NCBI RefSeq assembly: GCF_037126465.1
Contig: NC_088206.1
Span: 33,424,573-33,488,572, forward strand
Source: Ornithodoros turicata
Lineage: Eukaryota > Arthropoda > Arachnida > Ixodida > Argasidae
DNA length: 64,000 nt
Reading direction: 5' to 3'
The position numbers and the translations under genes were made by a program. Positions 42,028 through 54,920 of the stretch are shown in pieces. The notes under the pieces were generated by a model. The model was not told the origin of the DNA, made no database searches, and saw only the letters and a list, made by a program, of their open reading frames with translations. Positions within the stretch are counted from its first letter, which is position 1. Each line of letters opens with the position of its first letter.

Positions 42028-42929
42028 TAGAGCACTGCAAGGGCCGAATTTTCGGGCCCGTGCCCGGCCCAGTCCCAGCTGATACGGCCCGTACTCGGCC
42101 CGAGCCTGACGTCTTCTATATATTTTCAGCCTGGGCCCGGCCCGAGCCCGACTCCGCCGGCCCGGTTGCTTCCATGCTCAGGCCCGGTTCCAGCCCGCCT
42201 CTGCTCTATCTGTTCCCGAGGTTCGGAGGCGTACTGGATTTACTAAAGAGCACAGCGCAGCAAGGAAAAGGACGTAGCTAATTGGTGGAGAGCCAGGAGG
42301 TACACTCGAACGCAGCAGCGGCTGTGTTTCTCTGCCGGCAAGCCGCTCTGTGCTTGGTGCTTGCTTGCTTGGGAACGCAGCGTACGCGCGTGGGCGTAAG
42401 TACATTGCGGTTCAAAAGAGACTCTATGGCACATGCTTCGGTGTTAGTTCCTGTTTCTTGAACTCTCACGGCAACGAAATATATGTCAGAACACCTAACC
42501 TATCCGACCCTCGTGCCGGACCCTCACGAGAACGAAATATGTCTCAACACCTAACCTAACTGACGCTCGTGCAGGACCCCACACCAATCGTCCCCAAATG
42601 TGTGTGAGTGCACGCGTGAAATCAAGAACAATTCACGAAATCACCAAGATCACATGTAAGAAAGTGATAGTTCTCAGATGCGAATACCTGATATCCTATA
42701 CCCAATGGGGAAAAAAAGTAATGTCAGACTTCAGGTGTCCAGTCTCGTGAAATAAGTTCGCATACACGTCCGACCATGTCTGGCGTTGTCAAGCCCGTAC
42801 CCGGCCCGGGCCCGGTGGCTGGAGCCCGAGCCCGGCCCAGGCCCGCCTAACAAAACACCAAGCGCGGACCGGACCGGCCCACGGGCCGGGCCAGGATTTC
42901 GGGTAAGCCCGGGCCCGTGCAGTGCTCTA
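42028..42929. mobile_element. hAT-type MITE with CCGGG-rich arms, copy 2
   Basis: TIR TAGAGCACTGCAAGGGCC and right end GCCCGTGCAGTGCTCTA. The 8-bp flanks are GACCCGCA at 42020-42027 and GACCCACA at 42930-42937 (one mismatch). It is the same family as 30861-31705, with a different, non-coding interior of about 500 bases. Confidence 0.9.
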
Positions 42930-43998
42930 GACCCACACCGGAGCATCTTACATTATAATCAAGTTCCTGAAGCCTGGCTGCAATCGACTATGTCGCATTA
43001 TTACAAACGAAAAAAAAACACGAAGAAACAGAGAACGCTAATCAGAAAGGTAATTAACGCACTGTGCTTACGGGCTCGCCCTGTGTCGTGTGACTTCCGC
43101 GGTGGCGTGTGCACCCTAAGTAAAAAAAAATCGATTAGTATTAGTTAATAATATAAAAATATGTATGGAATAAATGAGGTCACCCTGTACATTGTTCCAA
43201 AATGTATTGTTGAAAGCAGAGGCTGTCCGCGGGAACAGAACAAATCTCTCGCAGGCACCTGTTGTTCTTCCATTCTGACCTTTGTGGTTACATGTGCGAA
43301 GTGGGCTTATTTTTTTCAAGCTCTTCAACCTCCTTAATGAACCATTGATGCGTTTCGTTAGTGCAAAAACAGTACGGAAGAATAAGATTACTTCGTGTTC
43401 ACTCATTTTCCAGTGCACTTGAAAACGCTCACACATTCCGTGAACTTCCCATTCCATCGTCATTCCATTATTACGTGTATGTGTCGAGCAAGAAGACCGC
43501 TTCGTTTCATCATTTTATTTTTTATTTATTTGTTTTGTGTTCCACTATTCTTAAACAGGCACGCACACTCAGAATGAGGTGAGGCGCATGGCACGTGAAA
43601 TCCTAGCAATAATGCGCCGCTGTGCAGCATGTACTGTGTGTCCAGCCATAGTCAGAATGTGGTGGTTGTTTGGTTCCCCAAATTCGCTATCTCCAACTCG
43701 TGGGCAGTTGAAGAGAAAGCCGGACACCAACATAGACAGGAGACATGGCCAGCGACAATGTCCCTTCCTACCTTTATCGCTGCTCACCAACTGGGACTGC
43801 AGCAGACAGGTAGAGAATCCTAGGCTTTCTCTGTAATACGCCACGCAAAGCTACTTGATAGATTTGTACCGCCTAATCCGCATGCTGTAAATGTACACAA
43901 TGTTATCACCCAAATTACGAAGAACGAAAAATCAGACACAAGTTGGTCGCTCGATTTTGCTCAGTTCCGCCTCCCCAATTAGCGTTCCTCATTCTGTA

Positions 43999-46193
43999 CA
44001 CTCTAAAAACGGTGACACTTTAGTGACACGTGAAATTGGTGTGACACTTTGGGGCGAGCCCAAACTTGGATTTGGAATGTGTCACAGAGCGAACTTAGTC
44101 CATATACAGTTACCGGAAACGCGTTTTTGTTGCCACTGAAGTGGCTGAGGTGTCGTAGATGATTACTGAAGCCTGGGAGGGCGTTTGAACGCTGGAGTTG
44201 TGACACTTGCCGCAGCTGCGGCCGTTGCCCGTGACACATGGTTTGATATTTTCGCTGTTTGAACGCTTCGGATCTCTATGTTTTCTCATTCAGTTACCAA
44301 CAATGGGCAAGTCTTTGGCCAGTTCAAACGAGGACGCTCACGAGGTTTCTCGCGTCCGGATTTATCTGCTAATGTAGCTTATTTACTGTGACGACTCAGA
44401 CGTTGATGTTACTGGAATATCTCGAGGAATCTGTGCGTATGACCTATGCTAGTGTTTGTCATATATGAGGTCACACCGTTCACACCCGTAGGATGGTGCA
44501 TCATGTGGGGGCATCCTTCAGTGAAGCACGGACGTATCGGTAAGTTATTTGGGGTTTGTTTTCTTTTCGGAACGACGAACGCAATGAAATCATGTGAATA
44601 CAGGGAGGCTGGAGGATAAATTGGAGCAAAGTGTGCCGCATTCTCTCTGTGTCTCTGCCCCCTGTCGAACGCGAGCACACTTTCGGAAACCCCACCTTGC
44701 TTTCCCTAAAGCATTAGGAAATACTTGACTTTATGCATCTGAAATTGTTACCAAGCAGACAATCGCATGCGCCCGTCTGCACCACGGGCACGACGCGTAT
44801 TCGAGTAATGAGCATCCTTCACCAGTGCATCTGTGCGCCATAATTCTTTGACATACGAAATCGCAAGTTACAGCGATGGAGAGAAATTCAAAGGTTTTTC
44901 AGTAGCTCCCGAGAATGGAGGCTTTGCGGCCTGTTTTTCTTCATACTTCATTGCGCCGTTTCTTGCGATTACGTTCTGCATTTCGTTTGTCTTCACTTAT
45001 CTTTTTTAATGTGTCGTGATCTAAACTGACCACTTACGTTTAGGACCTGCAGAACCCCTATTAGGAAATTTCAGAATAGCGTGTGAGTCGCCAACGCAAG
45101 CGCAAATGAAGCTCTTTTGCTAATTATTCAGTTACCATGCTTCCCTTCAGGACACCCCTGTATTTCGAGATGCAGTTCGAGCAACGATTGCCATCTTAGT
45201 CGGGGTTCTACGGAATCAAGCAACCAGGAGGGTCTTGCAGTCCGTGCTTGCCGCGCGATTGACTCGCAGTGTATCGATTCTGAAATAAAATGTTTCTCTT
45301 TTCACGTGAACCCTAGCATGTGAGCGTGCCTTCCACATACGAGTACATCAGGTGTCAGTGTCCGCTGCATGTTTCACCCATCTCTGAAGCCTATAGAGCC
45401 ACATTCTGAGAGTCTTCTGCATAAAAATTAAGTAGCTGTCTCATATTCTGTCTCATGCTGTCTCGGACGCTTTGGCTCCTTCCCCGTGTGGGCGCGTGGA
45501 AGCGCACTCAATGCACTACCAAGATTGTCAAGATTGTCAAGTTTGAGATTGAGACAATACACTCAACTTTTATGCAACTAGGTGATGTTGCGACCACGAG
45601 GGCAACGTCATGACTGACGCCGTGGGGGAGTGTCCGTCCTGTGCCGACATCATATGGCTCAAAGTGTCTGAGGAAACCCCAGGAAATACCCCAAGCAGCA
45701 CAGCCGGCACCTCTGTGAGGCCGACAACCGCAAGCCATTTCGCTAGCACCACCAACTCAGTCGTGACCACGACACCACCTGCACTCCAAACACAGAGCTC
45801 ATCGCATAGCACGCCGACGGCCACCATTGTACAGATCGATGTCTTCATCACTGTTGGTTTGTTGAAAACGCGAGGGTAAGCCGTTTCGGGACACTTATCA
45901 TAACTGCATAAGTGTCCCAAAAAGGCTTGCGCCTCCTGTTTTCAGCTAACCAACAGTGATAAATGCATCATTCTGTACCATGGTTGGCCTTCGGCGTGCT
46001 ATGCGGTGAAGTTCTGTTTTTAGAGTGTGCGACGTTTTTTGTGACACTTGCTGTGGGAGCTCTCGTGACACATGCTTCAAAAAGCAAAAAGGAACAAAAA
46101 GCGTCTGGAAGTGACACTTGAGCAAAGCGTCACTTTTTTTGCAAAAAAGTGACGCTTGCAACGCGTCACAAAAGTGTCACCATTTTTAGAGTG
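43999..46193. mobile_element. 2.2-kb TA-flanked non-autonomous element, left copy
   Basis: The left end CACTCTAAAAACGGTGACAC and the right end (complement CACTCTAAAAATGGTGACAC) form imperfect inverted repeats of about 30 bases. TA lies on both sides (43997-43998, 46194-46195). The interior includes hairpins such as GCGTCACTTTTTTTGC and a SINE-body fragment near 45630-45720. No protein was recognised. The same element recurs inverted at 46967-49160. Confidence 0.9.
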
Positions 46194-46195
46194 TA

Positions 46196-46964
46196 AGCAA
46201 GTCCAAATGGATTATCACTTCAAGCCATTCGCGAAACTGTCAGCAAATCTGCGAAGCGATGACAAACCAGCCGAGACGATCGAATCAGCTGAACCACAAG
46301 CCACATCTCGAACACGCGCCGCCGCTAAACACAATAAAGCATGGACAAATATTGGGGACGAGCGCAAACGGTGGCGCCCCTCCCGCGGCGGCGGAGCGAA
46401 CTGCGTAGTGTGGATGCAACGCCGTTCGCCAGCTTGCCAACGCACGTTTAGTTGAGTTTCATAATGGTGTTCAGCGGAGGGACAGCCCCATGAATGTTGC
46501 CTCTCCTGAAGCGTGGCTAGACAGAGTCAAATGAACATTAAATTCGTAATGAGTATGTTCCTGTTTAAATTTATGCGCGCCAGAAAGGTGAGCGTGTGAT
46601 GAAGTGCTGTTACGGACGGACTTTGCCTTCCAGTTTCCCTATCGATGCACACCAGCTTACAGACGCGGATATTTTTGTGTAAAAACAGCCTACTTATCGG
46701 TCTTGAGCGCCATGTCACAATTATTTGTTTGTCGTGCTTGGTTACCGTCAATGTATTATGTTTGATTACAATTATTTGGTGTAGTGCAGAGTTACTCAAA
46801 CCAATCCGGTTGCTCATGGGCACCGTAAAGTTTGAACTGAATTGAAAGATAACAAGCGGGGCGTCATAGAATGAGTGCAAGGAGTAACAATACATTTGAG
46901 GATTGTGGACATTAGCAGCTAGTACAGAGTTATTCAATACAGATAAACATTCGAATGGTAATAA
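46196..46964. other. Unique spacer between the two inverted copies
   Basis: About 770 bases with no recognisable protein; only short frames on both strands. A GC-rich stretch at 46300-46450 contrasts with AT-rich remaining sequence. Confidence 0.6.
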
Positions 46965-46966
46965 TA

Positions 46967-49160
46967 CACTCTAAAAATGGTGACACTTTTGTGACGCGTT
47001 GCAAGCGTCACTTTTTTGCAAAAAAGTGACGCTTTGCTCAAGTGTCACTTCCAGACGCTTTTTGTTCCTTTTTGCTTTTTGAAGCATGTGTCACGAGAGC
47101 TCCCACAGCAAGTGTCACAAAAAACGTCGCACACTCTAAAAACAGAACTTCACCGCATAGCACGCCGAAGGCCAACCATGGTACAGAATGATGCATTTAT
47201 CACTGTTGGTTAGCTGAAAACAGGAGGCGCAAGCCTTTTTGGGACACTTATGCACTTATGATAAGTGTCCCGAAACGGCTTACCCTCGCGTTTTCAACAA
47301 ACCAACAGTGATGAAGACATCGATCTGTACAATGGTGGCCGTCGGCGTGCTATGCGATGAGCTCTGTGTTTGGAGTGCAGGTGGTGTCGTGGTCACGACT
47401 GAGTTGGTGGTGCTAGCGAAATGGCTTGCGGTTGTCGGCCTCACAGAGGTGCCGGCTGTGCTGCTTGGGGTATTTCCTGGGGTTTCCTCAGACACTTTGA
47501 GCCATATGATGTCGGCACAGGACGGACACTCCCCCACGGCGTCAGTCATGACGTTGCCCTCGTGGTCGCAACATCACCTAGTTGCATAAAAGTTGAGTGT
47601 ATTGTCTCAATCTCAAACTTGACAATCTTGACAATCTTGGTAGTGCATTGAGTGCGCTTCCACGCGCCCACACGGGGAAGGAGCCAAAGCGTCCGAGACA
47701 GCATGAGACAGAATATGAGACAGCTACTTAATTTTTATGCAGAAGACTCTCAGAATGTGGCTCTATAGGCTTCAGAGATGGGTGAAACATGCAGCGGACA
47801 CTGACACCTGATGTACTCGTATGTGGAAGGCACGCTCACATGCTAGGGTTCACGTGAAAAGAGAAACATTTTATTTCAGAATCGATACACTGCGAGTCAA
47901 TCGCGCGGCAAGCACGGACTGCAAGACCCTCCTGGTTGCTTGATTCCGTAGAACCCCGACTAAGATGGCAATCGTTGCTCGAACTGCATCTCGAAATACA
48001 GGGGTGTCCTGAAGGGAAGCATGGTAACTGAATAATTAGCAAAAGAGCTTCATTTGCGCTTGCGTTGGCGACTCACACGCTATTCTGAAATTTCCTAATA
48101 GGGGTTCTGCAGGTCCTAAACGTAAGTGGTCAGTTTAGATCACGACACATTAAAAAAGATAAGTGAAGACAAACGAAATGCAGAACGTAATCGCAAGAAA
48201 CGGCGCAATGAAGTATGAAGAAAAACAGGCCGCAAAGCCTCCATTCTCGGGAGCTACTGAAAAACCTTTGAATTTCTCTCCATCGCTGTAACTTGCGATT
48301 TCGTATGTCAAAGAATTATGGCGCACAGATGCACTGGTGAAGGATGCTCATTACTCGAATACGCGTCGTGCCCGTGGTGCAGACGGGCGCATGCGATTGT
48401 CTGCTTGGTAACAATTTCAGATGCATAAAGTCAAGTATTTCCTAATGCTTTAGGGAAAGCAAGGTGGGGTTTCCGAAAGTGTGCTCGCGTTCGACAGGGG
48501 GCAGAGACACAGAGAGAATGCGGCACACTTTGCTCCAATTTATCCTCCAGCCTCCCTGTATTCACATGATTTCATTGCGTTCGTCGTTCCGAAAAGAAAA
48601 CAAACCCCAAATAACTTACCGATACGTCCGTGCTTCACTGAAGGATGCCCCCACATGATGCACCATCCTACGGGTGTGAACGGTGTGACCTCATATATGA
48701 CAAACACTAGCATAGGTCATACGCACAGATTCCTCGAGATATTCCAGTAACATCAACGTCTGAGTCGTCACAGTAAATAAGCTACATTAGCAGATAAATC
48801 CGGACGCGAGAAACCTCGTGAGCGTCCTCGTTTGAACTGGCCAAAGACTTGCCCATTGTTGGTAACTGAATGAGAAAACATAGAGATCCGAAGCGTTCAA
48901 ACAGCGAAAATATCAAACCATGTGTCACGGGCAACGGCCGCAGCTGCGGCAAGTGTCACAACTCCAGCGTTCAAACGCCCTCCCAGGCTTCAGTAATCAT
49001 CTACGACACCTCAGCCACTTCAGTGGCAACAAAAACGCGTTTCCGGTAACTGTATATGGACTAAGTTCGCTCTGTGACACATTCCAAATCCAAGTTTGGG
49101 CTCGCCCCAAAGTGTCACACCAATTTCACGTGTCACTAAAGTGTCACCGTTTTTAGAGTG
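46967..49160. mobile_element. 2.2-kb TA-flanked non-autonomous element, right inverted copy
   Basis: Reverse complement of 43999-46193 at near identity: comparing by eye I found one substitution (near 45909 versus its partner) and one T-run length difference. It is flanked by TA (46965-46966, 49161-49162). Mirrored open frames in the two copies are not proposed as genes. Confidence 0.9.
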
Positions 49161-50339
49161 TAGGTGTTAACAGTTTTCATCATTTTTCATTTAAACAAAT
49201 AACGACAGGTCTGCAATTGTGTGAGGTGCAAGCTTGATCGCCCCCTTTAGCACTATAGTGACAGTCCTCAAGGAGCTGCATATTGCATACATTGAACGCT
49301 GTCATCAGTGATCATATGTGGCTATCTTCTGTGTACGTAGTAGTTTCCGGCCGCCAACAGAAACTTGTATGTATTCGTGTTTGTTTGTTTCATTAATATT
49401 ATTATTGTTATATTGTACAGTGTGATATCCAAGACCATGAACTATGTACTCTACAGTGGAAACCACACAGCAGTGTAACACCTTTATTCCTACATAACGA
49501 GCTGGAGATATGTGACTGATGTGATACAAGTTTTCTTCAAGTGTGAGACCTTATCTGTATCCTGCGACAACAGCAAAGCACTACGAAGATCGATAGCACA
49601 ATAAACGAAATCGCCCAAAAACATATCTGACAATGCAGCGCAATGACGATTTTCTCAGGCCGGATGGAGGCTTGTCGAGCATTAGTGGGTAGATTTCTTG
49701 ACGGCACAATATTTCGTTCCTGAAAACAACGTTTCGGATCTGGACGGTAAACCAAGAGCACCATATTGTTGCAGTTTTCTGTCCTCCCAGTGGTACCTTA
49801 CCCTTTTATTTCATTCCGACGTACGTTTCGGCGAAACGCTCCGAACATGCCTCATAGTGCACAAATTTTTCTAGCGCTTGCTTTCCGTTTCGCAGCTTGA
49901 TTATCAAGATAATCATAATATTATACACTTTTCATGTTTCGGCTAGTTCTGGAAGTTCATTCCAAGTGTAGCTGATGACCATTTGCAATTAAAAACAGCG
50001 CAATGCCGTACAAACACGACCAAACGCGGTCACTACCGCAGACACGCATCCCGTTGTTTCCACGCTACCGGCGGATCACGTGACTTTTAGAGCGCCCCCT
50101 GTGGGTCGCGCTCGCCGCCAATAGCAGCAAACCATACGTGATTCATAGCTCAATGTCAGGCCGAAACCCGCGTGCTCTCGACGGCTCCGCCCTTACGAGG
50201 AGGAAACCGTCAGTTACATAAAGGAGAGCAAGGAGGGTAAAAAAAAGCAAAGCATAAAAATTTCTCCTGCGCGCCATCTAGTGAAAGAAGAAGACGTCAC
50301 CAAGCCGGAGCGTTCCCCCTTAAATTGAATCTCAGTGGG

Positions 50340-53300
50340 GTTGAGAACTTTTTAACATTGGAAAGAAACATCAGCAAGTGCTTCAAAGATGGGACGTGCA
50401 GCGAAATGCACGAGTTGAGTGAATAAAGCATTGAGGAAATGAGGTGAAATTGATTTCTGGAAGGCTTTAGAGTGTCTATTTGTAGAATATGAACTTCCCT
50501 TGAATGTGTGTGAGGTAGAAATATTTTTAACATTGGAAAGGAAACATCGGCAGGTGGTTCGGAGACGTGACACGCCCTGGAACGTACAAGTTGAGTCGTG
50601 AAATAATTGAGTGATTGACATGAAACTTGTTTCTCGAGTGCTTGAGAATATCTACTTGTAGCATATGCACTTACCTTGGCCTGAGTGGGGGAGAAATATT
50701 TTTAACATCGGAGATAAATTTCGCACACTGCTTAAAGGAGTACAGAGGGTCATCCAAAAAAATTTCAGATTAGAATACCCTAGTCAGACAGCATTTCAAA
50801 TGCCAATTGCGAGAAATTGCCTTCGGCCTCTCAAATGACCTTTGTTCGGGGGCGCCTGCCAGACAGGCGGGAAAGGAGTGCTCCTCAAATGACTGCCCTC
50901 ACCGGCTCCCTTTTTTGGTTTCGTTTTCCCTGTCTGCTGTGGAAATTTGAAGTTGGTCTTTGCGCCACAAATCATGATGCAGAAGCCATATGCACTTCTC
51001 TAAATAGGATCTAAATACGTTTACACAGTTTCACTCCATTATCCGCATTTTATAGGTTTTCCTACATTCAGCTGCGAAGGTAGCGAGGGTACAATGGCAT
51101 AACACTGTTGTCGATATTGCTCCTTTCTGCTACTCAAATGTCGTTGGGGGCCTCCTTTCGTGTTGATGGTCATTTCTTAGAAAGGTCCTTTGAGCTGCCG
51201 TCTGACACAGCTGTTAGAGGTCATTTTTTGCCAATGAAAATTCCCCGAAGTCCTTCGAGCATGCCGTCTGACTGGGGTATAAGACATCTGATGAAAGTGT
51301 GTGTGTCATTATACCGAATAGCGCAAAAGGTTTTGATGTGTCCAATTTGTTTCCCAGAAAAAAACTCACATAAACATAGCTGCGTGCGTTCACCCTTAAC
51401 TCGCCACTTCAGCTATAACGAGGATGAGGAGGTATGATGCGACGTCACCGATGACGGTACAAGGAGAACTCGTTCTGGTTCGCTGGTCAGTGGGGGTCAG
51501 CGCCTTGTCCCTTTGCCGCCGTAAACCTGTTTTGCCAGTTCTCCCAGAGAATTGGGGATAGAAGGAGCCGCCGAAGCATTACCGAGCAAGGAGAAAGGCT
51601 TTATCAGAACCCCGAACAGCCGAGTAGCAGACGACAGCGGAGTAGCAGACAACATTTCTCTAGGCCAGTCAGCGAGCGTTCTCCTTATAGCGTCAGCGCG
51701 AGGTTCCAGGCAGATCTCAGGCTGGTACTGCTCTTCACCACCGTTGCGCGCGCAATTTCTGTGATAATTATGACTCTGTGGTGTAAATGTAAAACTGTTA
51801 AATAGGCCAGTAAGATGCACCATGCGAAGTAATTTACACCACAGAGTCATAATTATCACAGAAATTGCGCGCGCAACGGTGGTGAAGAGCAGTACCAGCC
51901 TGTGATCTGCCTGGAGCAGTGGCCTGGAACCTCGCGCTGACGCTATAAGGAGAACGCTCGCTGATTGGCCTAGAGAAATGTTGTCTGCTACTCGGCTGTT
52001 CGGGGTTCTGATAAAGCCTTTCGGTAATGCTTCGGCGGCTCCTTCTATCCCCAATTCTCCGGGAGAACTGGCAAAACAGGTTTACGGCGGCAAAGGGACA
52101 AGGCGCTGACCCCCACTGACCGGCGAACCAGAACGAGTTCTCCTTATACCGTCATCGGTGACGTGGCATCATACCTCCTCATCCTCGTTATAGATGGAGA
52201 GGCGAGTTAAGGGCATAGCTGGGCGTCCTCACTCATGAGGACCCTCATGAAGACGCCTCACCCTCACCTCACGACGGTGAGAAGAGGGTGAGTGAGGCCA
52301 GACCACGCTGAATGTTCCTCACGAGGACAATCGTGAGGCATTGTCCCTCATGAGGCCCACCGTGAGGGCCCTCATGACGTCAGTCGTCGTGAGGCCATCA
52401 ATATGTGAGGGTACAACGTATTCCGTGAGGAGCCTCACGGATGAGGCCGTGAGGCTCTTTGTGAGGAACCTTATGGATGAGGCTGTGAGGCCTTTCGTAA
52501 GGGACCTTACGGATGAGGCCATGAGGCCTTTCGTGAGGGACCTCACGGATGAGGTGGTGTGTTCGGGCTCCTCTTTTGCTGATGGCAAACACCACTGTGA
52601 CTAACAACTGTTACCAAGTTTATCCAAGCACCGCGCGAAACCCTATAAACAGTTTAATGCCGCGCAGTATCATTAGTGGCAACTACTGACACAGTAGTTC
52701 AACGCCGACGTGTCATGTGAACATGACAGAGTTCTTTTGAGGCTCATGTGCCTACTAGTGACTTGAAGACACGTCGGGCCATGACGGTATTAACGAGGCG
52801 AGGGCTCGTGAGTATGAGGGGTCGTGAGGCCATGAGGGCCCTCATGAGGTGAGGGCACGTGAGGCCATAAGGGTTGTAAATAGCCTCATGAGGTGAAGGC
52901 ATGTGAGGATGAGGATGATGAGGCCTCTCGGGGATCCCGATGCCCTGAGGTGAGGTTTGTGAGGGCAAAATTTAAAATGGAATGTGAGGGTGAGGGCGAG
53001 TGATGTTTAGTTACTGGTGTGGAAAATTTGGTGAGGGTGAGTCAGGCCAACAAAGTCTGTGCTTCGTGAGGTGAGGATGAGTGAGGCCCCAGGAAAATAG
53101 CCACCTATGGTTAAGGGTGAACGCACGGAGCTATGTTTATGTGAGTTTTTTTTTTCTGGGAAACAAATTGCACACATCAAAACCTATTGCGCTATTCGGT
53201 ATAATGACACACACACTTTCATCAGATGTCTTAATCTGAATTTTTTTTTATGGCCCTCTGTACTCCTTTAAGCAGAGTGCAAAATTTCTCTCCGATGTTA

Positions 53301-53632
53301 AAAATATTTCTCCCCCACTCAGGCCAAGGTAAGTGCATATCCTACAAGTAGATATTCTCAAGCACTCGAGAAACAAGTTTCATGTCAATCACTCAATTAT
53401 TTCCGTTCCAGGGCGTGTCACGTCTCCGAACCACCTGCCGATGTTTCTTTCCAATGTTAAAAATATTTCCACCTCACACACATTCAAGGGAAGTTCATAT
53501 TCTACAAATAGACACTCTAAAGCCTTCCAGAAATCAATTTCACCTCATTTCCTCAATGCTTTATTCACTCACCTCATGCATTTCGCTGCACGTCCCATCT
53601 TTGAAGCACCTGCTGATGTTTCTTTCCGTGAG
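50340..53632. repeat. Large palindrome, centre near 51812
   Basis: Arms of about 1.4 kb are inverted copies. The innermost parts (51420-51790 and 51835-52200) are almost identical around a 45-base centre, for example TTTACACCACAGAGTCATAA and its complement. Outer parts include the 175-bp satellite. The left arm has a 20-base tandem extra (near 51640). The right arm is split by the insertion at 52214-53109. Confidence 0.88.
52214..53109. mobile_element. 896-bp hAT-type MITE full of GTGAGG/CCTCAC words
   Basis: It lies in the right arm of the palindrome between direct 8-bp copies of GTTAAGGG (52206-52213, 53110-53117). The ends CATAGCTGGGCG and CCACCTATG are imperfect inverted repeats, each followed inward by CCTCACTCAT-type words. 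The interior is a degenerate minisatellite (CACGGATGAGGCCGTGAGGC). The undisturbed left arm shows the empty site. Confidence 0.9.
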
Positions 53633-54920
53633 TGAGGAAATCAAGTGAAATTGATACCTGGAATGCTTCCGAATGTCTACTTACAGGATATGGAATTTGA
53701 CTGAATTGACTATTGAATACCAGTGGGGTGAAATGGAAAGAAACTTCGCAAACTTTTGCAGACACAAGCCGTGTTTTAAAAATGTGGTCGTTATGTGAAT
53801 AAAAAATGAAGGGAATGAAATGAAATTCATTTCTAGAGGAAGGTGTGATGTGTAGTTGTAGGCTATATAAATATGATTAGTCTCAGTGGGGCAGAAATAT
53901 TTTTAACATACGCAAAACATTCCGCTGATGTCTTGGGAGGTGGAGTACAGGACGAAACGTGTTATTTCTGCACATAAGAAATTGACCAAATGGCATTAAA
54001 TTCATTTCTAGAGCACAGCTTGATTTCTAGTTATAGGCTATATATATATTTAGTCTGAGTGGGGAAGAAATATTTTTAAAACATGTAATAATTTCTGCTG
54101 ACGGCTTGGATGGAATGTAGGAAGAAACATGTAATTTCTGCAAATAAAGAATTGAACAAATGACATGAAATTCATTTCTAAAGCAGGGCATGATTTCTAG
54201 TTACAGACAATATAAATATATTTAGTCTCAGTGGGGGAGTAAAATTTCTAACATTGGCAAGAATCATTGGCAAGTGGTTAGGAGATGCGTCGTGCCGTTA
54301 AGTGTGAGAGTTGAGTTATGAAAAAAATCGAGGAAAGGCGGAGAAACTGATTTCTGGAATATACCACAACTGTCTACTTCTTTAGTAGAGTTATACTATG
54401 GCTGGATGGAGCAAAATATTTTTTGCATTAGATAGAGATGCTAAGAAATGCTTCCGGCCAGGAGGTGTGTCGCGTGAAGTAGTTCATTAATCAAATGAAA
54501 TGAGTTCAATTTCTTAAGTGGTCTTGGTAATGTATTTACGGATAATATAGTTATACTTAATCTGCGAATGTAGCCGTGGATTCTGTGCTCCTTGAGAAAC
54601 GTGGAGTAATAAGGGGGAATCCTGTAATAAAACAGCGGATATATCAAGAGAAGTAGGTGTATTTAGACGAGGAATGCCCTGATCAATTGAAATTTGTCCT
54701 CGGCATGTGCCATGATATGAGGAATAGACTGGGAAAAACCATAAAAGCATAATAATCCGTTGCTGCGGACGACATGCAGCAATATCGTGTAAGCTATTGT
54801 TTAATTGTGTATAAAGAAAGAAAAACAGTTGCAGCAGGTATAGGAACGACTAGTTTATCGATATTAAGCAGTTATTTTCAATAAAAACGCTAAATTAATT
54901 CATATGAAGCAAGGTAACTT

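Larger units (their letters stand above)
50335..54580. repeat. 175-bp satellite with an inversion
   Basis: Units of about 175 bases carry GGGGGAGAAATATTTTTAAC, a TGAAATTGATTTCTGGAA word and CTACTTGTAG. They run plus-oriented at 50335-50760, minus-oriented at 53250-53632, and plus-oriented again, more diverged, at about 53640-54580. The orientation flips abruptly at 53632. Confidence 0.85.

Noticed and set aside
45570..47589. Mirrored frames of 116, 89 and 76 residues as genes
   Set aside because: They are the same non-coding element read in two inverted copies, with no recognisable domain.
51497..52054. 185-residue minus-strand frame
   Set aside because: It spans the centre of a palindrome, and its first part is mirrored in a plus-strand frame at 51552; it is structure, not a gene.
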